From Terriglobia bacterium (GTDB lineage Bacteria; Acidobacteriota; Terriglobia; Bryobacterales; Bryobacteraceae), in assembly GCA_020073145.1 (NCBI GenBank), contig JAIQFS010000017.1, positions 1 through 64,000 on the forward strand: 64,000 nt of DNA. Reading direction: 5' to 3'. This document shows, piece after piece, positions 1 to 7,506 of the stretch. Below the pieces are notes generated by a model, which saw only the letters and a list, made by a program, of their open reading frames with translations, was not told the DNA's origin and did not search any database. How positions within the stretch are numbered: the stretch's first letter is position 1; each line of letters starts with the position of its first letter. The translations under genes and the position numbers were made by a program.

Positions 1-144
1 CTTCTTTTCATCGTTCAAGACATTGCTCACATTGACGGAGGGTATCGCCCTCGCGTCGAAATCAATGTCCTGAACGCTGCTTATCGTTGGCCGGTTTTCA
101 GGTGATCATGTATGGCCGGTTTTGGGTGTTCACCGAGGCTGCCA
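1..144 (-). mobile_element. End of a probable IS21-family element (partial, runs off the window)
   Basis: Two copies of TGGCCGGTTTT lie at 88-98 and 113-123, 25 bp apart, next to a TGATCA palindrome at 103-108. On the minus strand an open frame begins near position 30 (GTG) and reads MSNVLNDEKK to the window edge, which resembles from memory the N-terminus of IS21-type IstA proteins. IS21 ends are known to carry repeated transposase-binding sites. The homology of the neighbouring IS1595 transposase stops at about 147, so the element end probably lies near 144. The family assignment is an inference; the truncation and repeats are seen directly. Confidence 0.45.
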
Positions 145-545
145 GGGCCACCAAGTTTCCCGCCGACGGCTTCATCCTGCATGGCAAGCCTGACACGATG
201 GAGTAAGAACCATGCGGTCTTCTGCGAGACACCCAAAGCGCGATGCAGTTCCCATGAGGAAATGCCGTTTCTGTTACTGGCGACGAGCCACATGGCGGGA
301 AGCCACTTGTCGAGTCCGATGGGCGACTCTTCCATGATGGTCCCGGTCTTCAGCGTGAACTGGCGACGGGGATGGTGAACGCTGCACTGCCAACGGTTGT
401 GCTGAGGCTGAAACTTCACTCTTTTGGTCCCGCAGTTAGGGCACGTAACGCCATTGGGCCATCGACGGGGCACCATGTAAGCACGGCAGTTAGCGGGGTC
501 CGCGAAGTAGAGAACAGCCTCTTGGAGGGTTGTGGGTTCTGCCAT
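81..545 (-). pseudogene. IS1595-family transposase, N-terminal remnant
   Basis: The frame encodes the N-terminal half of an ISXO2-like transposase: a zinc ribbon (CPNCG, then a Cys-x-x-His-His pair that replaces the usual second CxxC) and a helix-turn-helix segment containing ALGVSQKTAWFLLHRVR. Complete members continue into a DDE domain beginning around VDETFIGG, but here the homology stops after KLGG (about 147) and the frame ends in unrelated residues before a stop at 81. The ATG at 545 is preferred to one at 590 because it begins the normal family N-terminus (MAEPTTLQEA). The DDE domain is absent, so the protein cannot transpose by itself. It was probably interrupted by the element at 1-144. 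Confidence 0.8.
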
Positions 546-640
546 GACCCAACTATAGCGGTTTCCGATGGAATAGTCAAGTATATTCATACCAAGGCAA
601 GCGGGGAGTGCTGGGCCGGCATGCCTTATAGATCTTTAGT

Positions 641-648
641 CCTAGTAC
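641..648. other. CCTAGTAC box, copy 1
   Basis: CCTAGTAC in the gene-free stretch between the transposase remnant and the PEP-CTERM gene. The same 8-mer, or its complement GTACTAGG, occurs at 11734, 32825 and 49191, each time between genes. CTAG-containing words are usually scarce in GC-rich bacteria. Function is unknown. Confidence 0.3.
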
Positions 649-679
649 ATTTTGAATTCAGTCACCGGCACAAATCCGT

Positions 680-706
680 TTGCAAGTTCCAGGACTAAGC
701 TACACT
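680..706 (+). promoter_or_regulatory. Possible sigma-70-type promoter for the PEP-CTERM gene
   Basis: TTGCAA at 680-685 and TACACT at 701-706 are separated by 15 bp, shorter than ideal. The start codon at 746 lies 40 bp downstream, leaving room for a leader that carries the AGGGGG ribosome-binding site. The match is modest. Confidence 0.3.
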
Positions 707-745
707 ATTCTTCTATCCCATACACCCAAAAGGGGGATTCTTGCC

Positions 746-1594
746 GTGAAGACACGCCGCGCGGTGGTTGCGATCTCACAGAAAGTACTGGCACTTGGAC
801 TCGTAGTTGGGTTCGCCCGCGCGGATTCGCTGGCGGTTGTGGCAGTGGATTCCAGTTTCACTATCCCCAACGTCCTGACGAGCCTGGTGACCACGGGCCG
901 GTTCACCACCGTCGACCTCCTCGATCCTGCCTCCGCCACATTTGCGAGCCAGCTCAGCGCCTACAGCGATGTCTTGGTTTGGACGTCAAACCCGCCTCCC
1001 GCAGGGTTCGGCGACACGCTTGCCGATTTCTACGATCTGGGTGGCAAGAGTCTGACCATTGCCGGCTTCGCGTTCAGCGTTCCCAACCCCATATTCGTTA
1101 GCCCACTGCTGACGGGTCGGGTCGCGACTGGTGACTATGCCGGGTTTGCGCTTCCCACGGACACCAGCAAGACCAACGGGGTTCAAACGGACGGATCCCT
1201 GGTTTCCACGCCGGCGGGCCTGAATGACCCTATCTTCAGCGGGATCGATCTGAATACGGTTTTCTATGATGCCAACCCGTCGTTGGCAAATCCACAGCTC
1301 GCGGCGGGAGCGACGCTGTTGGCGACCGACGGCGGCGGAGTCGACATGATTGCCCGCAGCAAGAATGGCGTGATCGATATCAACGTTTATCCGGCGGGGA
1401 ACATCGCCGAGGCGCAATTCCATAACAACCAGGCCCTATTCAATCTGATCGCCAACACGTTTCCCGCCGCAGCCGCGCCTCCGCCCACCCCCGACGTGCC
1501 GGAGACATCTTCTTTGGCGGCAATGGCTGTTGTCGCGGGGCTTCTCGCACTCGTGTCGCGGCGCAACCGGACCGGCCTGCCTACACGCCCGTAA
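746..1594 (+). CDS. PEP-CTERM sorting-domain exported protein
   Basis: This 282-residue protein has an N-terminal signal sequence (basic KTRR then a hydrophobic stretch ending near ARADS) and a C-terminal sorting signal: VPETSSL, a hydrophobic helix, and a final basic RRNR. That layout marks PEP-CTERM proteins, which exosortase/archaeosortase-type enzymes process at the cell surface; here the motif reads PET rather than PEP. The middle is not a family I can name. GTG at 746 is chosen because AGGGGG lies about 10 bp upstream and the signal peptide begins there. It converges on the DUF1552 gene, and the two stop codons overlap by 14 bp. No exosortase gene is present in the window. Confidence 0.75.
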   Translation: MKTRRAVVAISQKVLALGLVVGFARADSLAVVAVDSSFTIPNVLTSLVTTGRFTTVDLLDPASATFASQLSAYSDVLVWTSNPPPAGFGDTLADFYDLGGKSLTIAGFAFSVPNPIFVSPLLTGRVATGDYAGFALPTDTSKTNGVQTDGSLVSTPAGLNDPIFSGIDLNTVFYDANPSLANPQLAAGATLLATDGGGVDMIARSKNGVIDINVYPAGNIAEAQFHNNQALFNLIANTFPAAAAPPPTPDVPETSSLAAMAVVAGLLALVSRRNRTGLPTRP

Positions 1595-2921
1595 GACCGG
1601 CCAGTTCGCCGGAACTATCGCCCAGGCGATCCACTCGCACGCCAGCCTTGTCCAGCAAGGTTAGCAGCAGGTTCGTCATGGGCGTCTCTTTGGCGTAACG
1701 GTGATGACGCCCGCCCGAGAACGGTCCGCCGGCCAGGACGATGGGCAGGTCGTCGTGGCGATGCTGGTTGCCATCGCTCAAGCTGCTGCCGTAGAGCATC
1801 AGGGAGTGGTCTAGCAGGCTGCCGTCGCCATCGGGGGTGGAGGAGAGGCGCTGGAGCAGATCGGCAAACATCTGAACGTGCAGCCGGTTGATGCGCGCCA
1901 CTTTTTCGATTTTTTCCAGGTCGCCGCGATGGTGGGTGAGAGTATGGTGGCCCTCGGTCACTTCGAGCGAGGGGTAGACGCGCTCGCTGGCTTCGTGCCC
2001 GATCATAAAAGTGACCACTCGCGTCAGGTCCGCCTGGAAGGCAAGCACCTGCAGGTCGATCATCAACCGGGCATGGGCCTCGAAGGAATCGGGGATGCCG
2101 TCGGGGCGCCGCGGGACGGACAGCGGCGACCGCGCGGTGCGCGCCTCCAGATTCTGAATTCTCCGCTCCACATCGCGGACGGCCTCCAGGTACTGATCGA
2201 GTTTGCTTCGGTCGGGCGCGCCGATCCGGGACTGCAAGCGCGTTAGATCGCGGCCGACAAAATCGAGCAGGCTGCGGTCTTCGCGGGCGCGGGCGAGGCG
2301 GGAGGCGGGATCGGCGGCGTCCGGGTCTCCAAACAGCCGCTCAAAAACGGCGCGCGGGTTGGTTTCAACCGGCAAGGGGGTCACGGGGTCGCGCCAGCAG
2401 ATGGTGTTGGTGTAGGCGCAGCTGTAACCGCTATCGCACCCTCCCGCGAAGGCTGGATTTTCCAATCCGATTTCGAGCGAGGCCAATTGCGTCCACCGGC
2501 CCAGTTCCCGAGCGGCCACCTGGTCGGCCGAGATTCCGGCGCGGAGGCTGGCGCCTTCGGTCTTTCGGGGATGCACACCGGTGAGAAACGTGGCTCCGGC
2601 GCGGCCATGATCGCCCGCGCCATCCCCCAGGGCGCGGCCGTTGGCTTGGGCCAGACCGCTCAAAACTAAAAGCCGGTCCCGGAAGGGTTCGAGCGGTCTC
2701 ATCACTGGAGCGAATTCAAATCCGGCGCCTTCGGCAGCCGGGGTCCAGCGGTCCATGATGATGCCGTTGGGCACGTACACAAAGCCGAGGCGGACGGGCG
2801 CCGGCGCCGCCCTCCGTGCCGCGAACGCGGGCATCATCGCGTCGAGGAATGGCAGCGCCACGGCCGCGCCGATGCCGCGCAGCACGGCCCGCCGTGGCAG
2901 GGCTTGGTTCGTAAACCTCAC
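1581..2921 (-). CDS. DUF1552 domain protein, Tat-exported
   Basis: A 446-residue DUF1552 protein, a family common in Planctomycetes and Acidobacteria and almost always paired with a DUF1592/DUF1588 cytochrome-like protein, as here. The N-terminus has a twin-arginine motif (PRRAVLRG, residues 9-16) and a hydrophobic segment up to about residue 35, so export in folded form is likely. The domain is related to the alkaline-phosphatase/DUF1501 fold, but its reaction is unknown. Translation is coupled to the upstream gene: its start overlaps that gene's stop by 4 bp. Length is normal for the family. Confidence 0.85.
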   Translation of the reverse strand: MRFTNQALPRRAVLRGIGAAVALPFLDAMMPAFAARRAAPAPVRLGFVYVPNGIIMDRWTPAAEGAGFEFAPVMRPLEPFRDRLLVLSGLAQANGRALGDGAGDHGRAGATFLTGVHPRKTEGASLRAGISADQVAARELGRWTQLASLEIGLENPAFAGGCDSGYSCAYTNTICWRDPVTPLPVETNPRAVFERLFGDPDAADPASRLARAREDRSLLDFVGRDLTRLQSRIGAPDRSKLDQYLEAVRDVERRIQNLEARTARSPLSVPRRPDGIPDSFEAHARLMIDLQVLAFQADLTRVVTFMIGHEASERVYPSLEVTEGHHTLTHHRGDLEKIEKVARINRLHVQMFADLLQRLSSTPDGDGSLLDHSLMLYGSSLSDGNQHRHDDLPIVLAGGPFSGGRHHRYAKETPMTNLLLTLLDKAGVRVDRLGDSSGELAGLTGV

Positions 2922-4738
2922 CGCGACCTCGTCATTTGAAAAGGAGGGCTGTTCACAATACCCAGCACCAGCGAAGAAAAGGTGGAGTCGGAACCCGCCG
3001 TTCGGTCGATCGCGCGGACGGCGGGCTGGTCATAGAATTCGAGGCCGCGGCCCAGGGCGTAGGTGAGCAGCTTCGTAGTCACGGTGGCGATGAATTCCTG
3101 CCGGCGGCTCACCAGCACCTTCCGCAGTCCCGCCGGGCCGATAAATTCGGTGCCATCGGGAAGTTTGCCCGAGGCATCGATGGGCGCTCCGGCGTCATCG
3201 GTGCGCCACTTCCCCACCCCGTCGTAGTTTTCGAGGGCGAATCCCAAGGGGTCCATGCGCGCATGACAGGATGCACAAACGGCGTTCGACCGATGAAGCT
3301 GCATCTGCTGCCGGACGGACAGAGGCTTGCCGTCAGAGGCTTCCGGCTGGAGCGCGGGAACATCGGGAGGGGGCGGCGGGGGCGGCTCGCCCAGGAGATT
3401 CTCGAGAATCCATTTCCCCCGCAGTACGACCGAAGTGCGGGTGGAATAGGAAGTCAGGGTCAGAATGCTCCCCTGCCCCAGCAATCCCCCGCGGCGAGTG
3501 TCGGGGAGCGTCACACGCCGGAACTCCGCGCCCAGGACGCCGGGGATGCCGTAGTGACGGGCCAGGCGTTCGTTGAGGAACGTATAGTCGGCATCCAGCA
3601 GGTCGACAAGGCTGCGGTCCTCGTGGATCACGGATTCCAGAAACAGTTCCGTTTCGCGTTGAAAATCCTGGCGGAGGCCGTTGTCGAACTCGGAAAAGAT
3701 CTGCGTGTTCGGCCGGATCTGAGGAAGGCGGCGCAGGTCGAGCCATTGGCCGGCGAAGTTGGTCACCAGGGTGTGAGAGCGCGGGTCGTCGAGCATGCGG
3801 CGCACCTGGTGTTCGAGGACGCCGGGGTTGCGCAGCTTGCACTGCTCGGCCAGATCCAATAGTTCGTCGTCCGGGATGCTGCTCCACAGGAAGAACGACA
3901 GGCGCGATGCCAGCTCGAGATCGCTGATGCGGTGCACGGTTCCGAGAGCGCTGCCGGCCGGGTCGCGTTCGATGCGGAGCAGAAAGTCGGGAGACGCGAG
4001 CAAGGCAGTCAGGGCCCGCTCCATCCCGCGATCGAACCCGCCCGATTTGCGTCCCGCGGAAAAGAAGGAAAGCAGCGGCTTGAGGTCCGCCTGGGTGACG
4101 GGCCGGCGGTAGGCGCGCCGGGCCAGAGCGCTGAGAATGGTTCGCGCGCACGGAACATCGGCCGCGGCGGTGACAGGTTGGCAGACAAACACGGAAGGCC
4201 GGCCTTCGGGCCGGGACACGGCGAGCCGGCTGATGCGCCGCGCGGCCGAGAGAGTTCGTTCGAGCAGAGCGGGCGAGACTGACAGAACGTCCGCGATGTT
4301 GTCGAAGCCGTAGCCCGAGTCATCCGGCGGCAGGAGAGCGCTGGAGTCGATTTCCAATCCGAGCAGATCGCGGATCGCGTTGCCGTATTCGGTGCGGTTG
4401 AGACGGTGGATCGGCGGCCGGCCCGGATTCGGATCGGCGGCCGCCGCGCGGTCGAGCCCGTCCTGAACTGCCGCCACAAAGTCCGCGCGAACCGGTTCCG
4501 AAGGCCGCGGCATTCCGGGAGGCGGCATTTCCCCGGTGCGCACCTGGCGGAGAATCCGCTCCCAGATGTCGGCGCCGGACCGCACATTCTCAATCCGCAG
4601 GTCTTCAAAGGCCAGGCCCGCGGTTCTGAGTTTCTGATTGTGACAGGCCGCGCAATAGCGGTCGAGGAGGGCGCGCGAGTTGGTCTGCGCTCCGAGCCAG
4701 GGTACGCACAAAATCAGAATGAAAGGGCCCAGCCGCAA
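2918..4738 (-). CDS. DUF1587/1595/1592/1588/1585 cytochrome-like exported protein
   Basis: This 606-residue protein shows the classic multi-DUF order. After a signal peptide comes a CAACH haem motif (Cys29, Cys32, His33). Next are DUF1587 (around NRTEYGNAIRDLLGLE), DUF1595 (ARRAYRRPVTQADL), DUF1592 (ASRLSFFLWSSIPDDELL) and DUF1588 (HYGIPG to a GEPPPPPPPDVPAL linker). DUF1585 carries a second CASCHARMDP haem site. Homologues are Planctomycete-type cytochrome proteins thought to act in the periplasm or cell envelope, with no proven reaction. The start is TTG with GAGGA upstream. It is the first gene of a two-gene operon with the DUF1552 protein, and the pair probably works as one redox or degradative unit. 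Confidence 0.88.
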   Translation of the reverse strand: MRLGPFILILCVPWLGAQTNSRALLDRYCAACHNQKLRTAGLAFEDLRIENVRSGADIWERILRQVRTGEMPPPGMPRPSEPVRADFVAAVQDGLDRAAAADPNPGRPPIHRLNRTEYGNAIRDLLGLEIDSSALLPPDDSGYGFDNIADVLSVSPALLERTLSAARRISRLAVSRPEGRPSVFVCQPVTAAADVPCARTILSALARRAYRRPVTQADLKPLLSFFSAGRKSGGFDRGMERALTALLASPDFLLRIERDPAGSALGTVHRISDLELASRLSFFLWSSIPDDELLDLAEQCKLRNPGVLEHQVRRMLDDPRSHTLVTNFAGQWLDLRRLPQIRPNTQIFSEFDNGLRQDFQRETELFLESVIHEDRSLVDLLDADYTFLNERLARHYGIPGVLGAEFRRVTLPDTRRGGLLGQGSILTLTSYSTRTSVVLRGKWILENLLGEPPPPPPPDVPALQPEASDGKPLSVRQQMQLHRSNAVCASCHARMDPLGFALENYDGVGKWRTDDAGAPIDASGKLPDGTEFIGPAGLRKVLVSRRQEFIATVTTKLLTYALGRGLEFYDQPAVRAIDRTAGSDSTFSSLVLGIVNSPPFQMTRSR

Positions 4739-4781
4739 CGTGTTCCTCGCCTGCCGGACTTCAGTCTACACCGGAAACGAA

Positions 4782-4806
4782 GGCCCGGCGTACTATCTAC
4801 CGGGCC
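4782..4806 (-). terminator. Hairpin terminator, possibly bidirectional
   Basis: GGCCCGG (4782-4788) pairs perfectly with CCGGGCC (4800-4806) around an 11-base loop. On the minus strand the stem is followed by TTCGTTT and on the plus strand by GTTTT. It lies 41 bp past the stop of the FliB-like gene and upstream of the cytochrome gene, so it probably ends FliB transcription. Confidence 0.5.
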
Positions 4807-4846
4807 GTTTTGGTACTCACACCGGGGTACCGGCCGGCCGGAATCC

Positions 4847-6121
4847 TCAGAATTTGAGCAGTACGGCCACGCCCGCGGGGTTGTCGAGTCCTTTTTCCCC
4901 GAGGGTTTGCATCACGCGTTGCGGGAACGCGACGCTGTGTTCGAAGGTCCGGGTCACGGTATAGATCACCTGGATGACGTGTTGGGCGCCGAAGAACTCC
5001 TTGTGAAAGCCCGCCAGGCCGGTGAGCAGCGCCTGGATCATCGAAAAATAAACCGCCATCAACTGGAACTCGGCATGAATCGAGCGCTGCCGGTTCGGAT
5101 CGCGGAGCGCGTAGGTGTTCTCCTGCGGTCCGAAGGGAAACAGCCCGCGCCAGACATAATTCACCAGATAGTGCTCCAGGATGTGCTCATGCCGGTTGAG
5201 AAACGGCGCGCAGTATTGCGCGTAGGCTTCGCGGTAACGGGAGTCGATTTGCTCCATGCTGGAATCGGCTCCCCAGCCGAGTCCGTCCATGAACTCTTTG
5301 TAACTGGCCAGGAACTGGCGGTTGGTGAAATCCGACGTAATCCGGGCAACAATCAATTCCACGACCGTCTCCAGTTGCAACGCAGTTCGGGCCGGGAGCT
5401 GACTTAAGGTTTCATCGAACAGGCCTGCGGAAACGGCCTCCTCGTAGGCCTGGATCATTTGAGGAACCCCCTGCTCGTCTCCGCCCGCCGCCATCTCCTG
5501 TAACTTGTCGCAAAAGAGGCCGAGGATCGCGAGGCGCTTCCAGAGTGGGTGCGCGCGGTTCTGCAGAAGCTTCACGACAAAGGCGCGCACCACGGCAAAA
5601 TGGCGATAGGGCTTCTCAAGACCGGCTCCGCGGGAGCTGTCGATGGCGGAAACGCGCAGGGTGCTGAACTCCCGCGGATCCCAATCCGCTTGCTGGAACG
5701 TCATGGACTCGGGATCGAGCAGGGCGACGCGCGCAGCCTCGGGGCAACCCAAATCCAGCGACTTTTCGAGCACGCCATCCACGACGTTCCAGACGCGCGG
5801 AAAGCGCGCGCAGGTCACCGGCAGGTACGATTCGCCGAGCTGCTTGTGAATGGAGCACCAACCTTCGGCCAGGAACGGGCAGGTGGAGCTGGAGAGTGCA
5901 ATACGGGCGTAGTTATGGTCGGTGGCGCCGGTTGCTTGGATCGTGACCAGTTTGTCGAAGGAGGCGCGCCACGCGGGGTCGGGGCACTGTTGATAGCGCT
6001 CGTAGGCCGGCTTGTCGACCGTGATGGCCCAGCCGTCGCAGCAGGTGTCTTCGCAATCGCCGCCCAGGCAATGGAAGGCGGAAAGATGCCGGGGCTCGAG
6101 AAGCCGGGTTGGCGTTTGCAT
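4847..6121 (-). CDS. FliB-like lysine-N-methylase
   Basis: A 424-residue protein of the flagellin lysine-N-methylase (FliB) family. FliB of Salmonella transfers methyl groups to flagellin lysines and carries an iron-sulfur cluster bound by cysteines. The N-terminal cysteine cluster is visible as CLGGDCEDTCCDGW (Cys18, 23, 27, 28), followed by CPFLAEGWCSIH and a later CARFPRVW. ATG at 6121 is used because the cysteine block starts just after it; further upstream residues would fall inside the preceding VOC gene. There are no flagellar genes in the window, so the substrate may be a different surface protein. It lies 13 bp after the VOC gene and is probably co-transcribed with it. Confidence 0.8.
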   Translation of the reverse strand: MQTPTRLLEPRHLSAFHCLGGDCEDTCCDGWAITVDKPAYERYQQCPDPAWRASFDKLVTIQATGATDHNYARIALSSSTCPFLAEGWCSIHKQLGESYLPVTCARFPRVWNVVDGVLEKSLDLGCPEAARVALLDPESMTFQQADWDPREFSTLRVSAIDSSRGAGLEKPYRHFAVVRAFVVKLLQNRAHPLWKRLAILGLFCDKLQEMAAGGDEQGVPQMIQAYEEAVSAGLFDETLSQLPARTALQLETVVELIVARITSDFTNRQFLASYKEFMDGLGWGADSSMEQIDSRYREAYAQYCAPFLNRHEHILEHYLVNYVWRGLFPFGPQENTYALRDPNRQRSIHAEFQLMAVYFSMIQALLTGLAGFHKEFFGAQHVIQVIYTVTRTFEHSVAFPQRVMQTLGEKGLDNPAGVAVLLKF

Positions 6122-6134
6122 AAGCCCGCCCAGG

Positions 6135-6509
6135 CTACGGCAAGGGCTTTTGGCGGTGAATGAGGTGCAGGAAATTGCCGTCGCCATCGGCGAAAAAGAC
6201 GATGCAGTTTCCCTGGCTGCCGGTGGGCTCAGCCAGGAATTGCACACCGGTCTGGGTGAGGCGCTCGCGCGCCGCGTCGAAATCGTCGACTTGGATCGCC
6301 AGATGGCGGATGCCGGGATCTTTCATCTTGGGTTCGCCGCGCGCGCCTTCGGACTGAATAATTTCAAGCACGGTGCCATTGGCGGCCTTGACGAAATAAT
6401 TGCCGTCGTATTCGTAGTTGATGTGGAATTCGAGATGATCGACGTACCACTGGGCCAGCTTCTTGGGGTTGGGCGAAGCGATGGCGGTGTGCTCCAGTCC
6501 TTTGAACAT
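6135..6509 (-). CDS. VOC (glyoxalase/bleomycin-resistance) family protein
   Basis: A 124-residue single VOC domain. It begins LEHTAIASPNPKKLAQWYVD, has the central IRHLAIQVDDFDAARERL repeat, and ends with FFADGDGNFLHLIHR. The metal-ligand pattern of the family is plausible: His in EHTA, Glu in VLEIIQ, His in RHLA, and an acidic/His pair near the end. Members include dioxygenases, glyoxalases and resistance proteins; nothing here fixes the substrate. ATG at 6509 is the only good start. A promoter lies directly upstream (6517-6544), back to back with that of padR, so regulation may be shared. Confidence 0.82.
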   Translation of the reverse strand: MFKGLEHTAIASPNPKKLAQWYVDHLEFHINYEYDGNYFVKAANGTVLEIIQSEGARGEPKMKDPGIRHLAIQVDDFDAARERLTQTGVQFLAEPTGSQGNCIVFFADGDGNFLHLIHRQKPLP

Positions 6510-6516
6510 GACCCGG

Positions 6517-6544
6517 ATTGTATCAGGATTGGTCCGGCTGGAAA
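6517..6544 (-). promoter_or_regulatory. Promoter for the VOC gene, close to leaderless
   Basis: On the minus strand TTTCCA (6544-6539), a 16-bp spacer and TACAAT (6522-6517) give a good sigma-70-type match. Transcription would start about 6-7 bases on, at or within 1-2 bases of the ATG at 6509. No Shine-Dalgarno site precedes that ATG. Confidence 0.45.
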
Positions 6545-6549
6545 TTCTC

Positions 6550-6578
6550 TTGACAGGGCCTTCGATTTGCCATACGCT
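6550..6578 (+). promoter_or_regulatory. padR promoter
   Basis: TTGACA (6550-6555, perfect consensus), a 17-bp spacer and TACGCT (6573-6578). The padR ATG is at 6588, so the expected transcript would have a leader of only about 2-4 bases. The -35 box sits 5 bp from that of the divergent VOC promoter. Confidence 0.6.
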
Positions 6579-6587
6579 GTTAGAGAA

Positions 6588-6974
6588 ATGGCGAAGTCGG
6601 ATTCTCTCGGCCAGTTCGAGCAATTGGTGCTGACGGCAATCCTGCATCTGAAGGACGATGCCTACGGCGTGACGATCCACGCCAAGGTGGAGGAACTGGC
6701 GCGGCCCAAGGCCGCATCGCTGGGCGCGGTTTATGTGACGCTCGACAGGCTGGAAGACAAAGGTCTGATTTCGTCCCGGCTTTCCGATCCGACGCCGGAA
6801 CGCGGCGGCCGCTCCAAACGCTGCTACAAGCTGGAGGCGCTCGGAGAACGCGCGTTGCAGGAGTCGGCGGCCACGGCCCGGCGCGTGTGGGAAGCGGTGG
6901 CCGAGGAATGGGGAAAGGAGATCGAGGCATGGGGGCCGCGCCGCCCAAAATGGAATCCGGTCCGCCCAAAGTGA
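6588..6974 (+). CDS. PadR family transcriptional regulator
   Basis: A 128-residue winged-helix protein of the PadR family. The fold starts LGQFEQLVLTAILHLKDDAY, followed by the recognition region AVYVTLDRLEDKGLISSR and a beta-wing with RGGRSKRCYKL. PadR proteins are usually repressors released by small molecules. In Acidobacteria they commonly sit directly before permease-prefix or ABC exporter genes, as here. ATG at 6588 follows a strong promoter almost directly. The 3' end overlaps the next gene by 46 bp, so translation of the two is likely coupled and PadR probably controls its own operon. Confidence 0.88.
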   Translation: MAKSDSLGQFEQLVLTAILHLKDDAYGVTIHAKVEELARPKAASLGAVYVTLDRLEDKGLISSRLSDPTPERGGRSKRCYKLEALGERALQESAATARRVWEAVAEEWGKEIEAWGPRRPKWNPVRPK

Positions 6975-7495
6975 TGGAAACCGTGATCGGAATTCTGATT
7001 CCACCGGCCTGCCGGGAGGAGGTGCTCGGCGATCTTCACGAGCGCTACGATGGTCTCCCTCGGTATTTCCTCGAAGCCTGTTTTACCGTGCCGATGGTGA
7101 TTGCCAGCCGCATTCGCCGCACCACCGAGCCGGGCCTGCTCCTGCTCGAGGCCATGGTTCTTTATCTCTCGCTCACCGCCGGCGCTCTGGTTTCGGGGCA
7201 GACTCACTTTCTGACCGAACAGAACGGGTACAGCAAGCTGGCGGTCCTCATCGCCATGGCGCTGCTGGCTCTGGTGCTGGTGGACGCGTATGCCGGCGTG
7301 GCCGCGCGCCTGATTTTGGCGCCGGCCGCGGCATTAGGCGCCCTACTCTTCCAATTCCGGCTGCAAGCCAGTAATCCGGAACTTGCCATCCCGTCTTTCC
7401 GTATGGTTCTGTTTGGCAGTCTGGCCGGGATGCTGCTGGTGACTGCATTGCGTTGGCTGTTCGCGCCGGGCGACAACCGCACCACGGGCGCGTAA
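6929..7495 (+). CDS. PadR-associated permease-prefix membrane protein
   Basis: A 188-residue membrane protein. Near the N-terminus it has PPACREEVLGDLHERY, which matches the permease-prefix motif (LxDLxEEY type) found in front of acidobacterial ABC/MacB permeases. Here it stands alone, followed by about four hydrophobic helices instead of a full permease. ATG at 6929 is chosen because AAGGAG lies 8 bp upstream (6915-6920), inside padR. It sits between padR and an ABC exporter and is probably an accessory or sensing subunit of that exporter; this role is inferred from context only. Confidence 0.72.
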   Translation: MGAAPPKMESGPPKVMETVIGILIPPACREEVLGDLHERYDGLPRYFLEACFTVPMVIASRIRRTTEPGLLLLEAMVLYLSLTAGALVSGQTHFLTEQNGYSKLAVLIAMALLALVLVDAYAGVAARLILAPAAALGALLFQFRLQASNPELAIPSFRMVLFGSLAGMLLVTALRWLFAPGDNRTTGA

Positions 7496-7506
7496 AGGAA
7501 ATCAGG

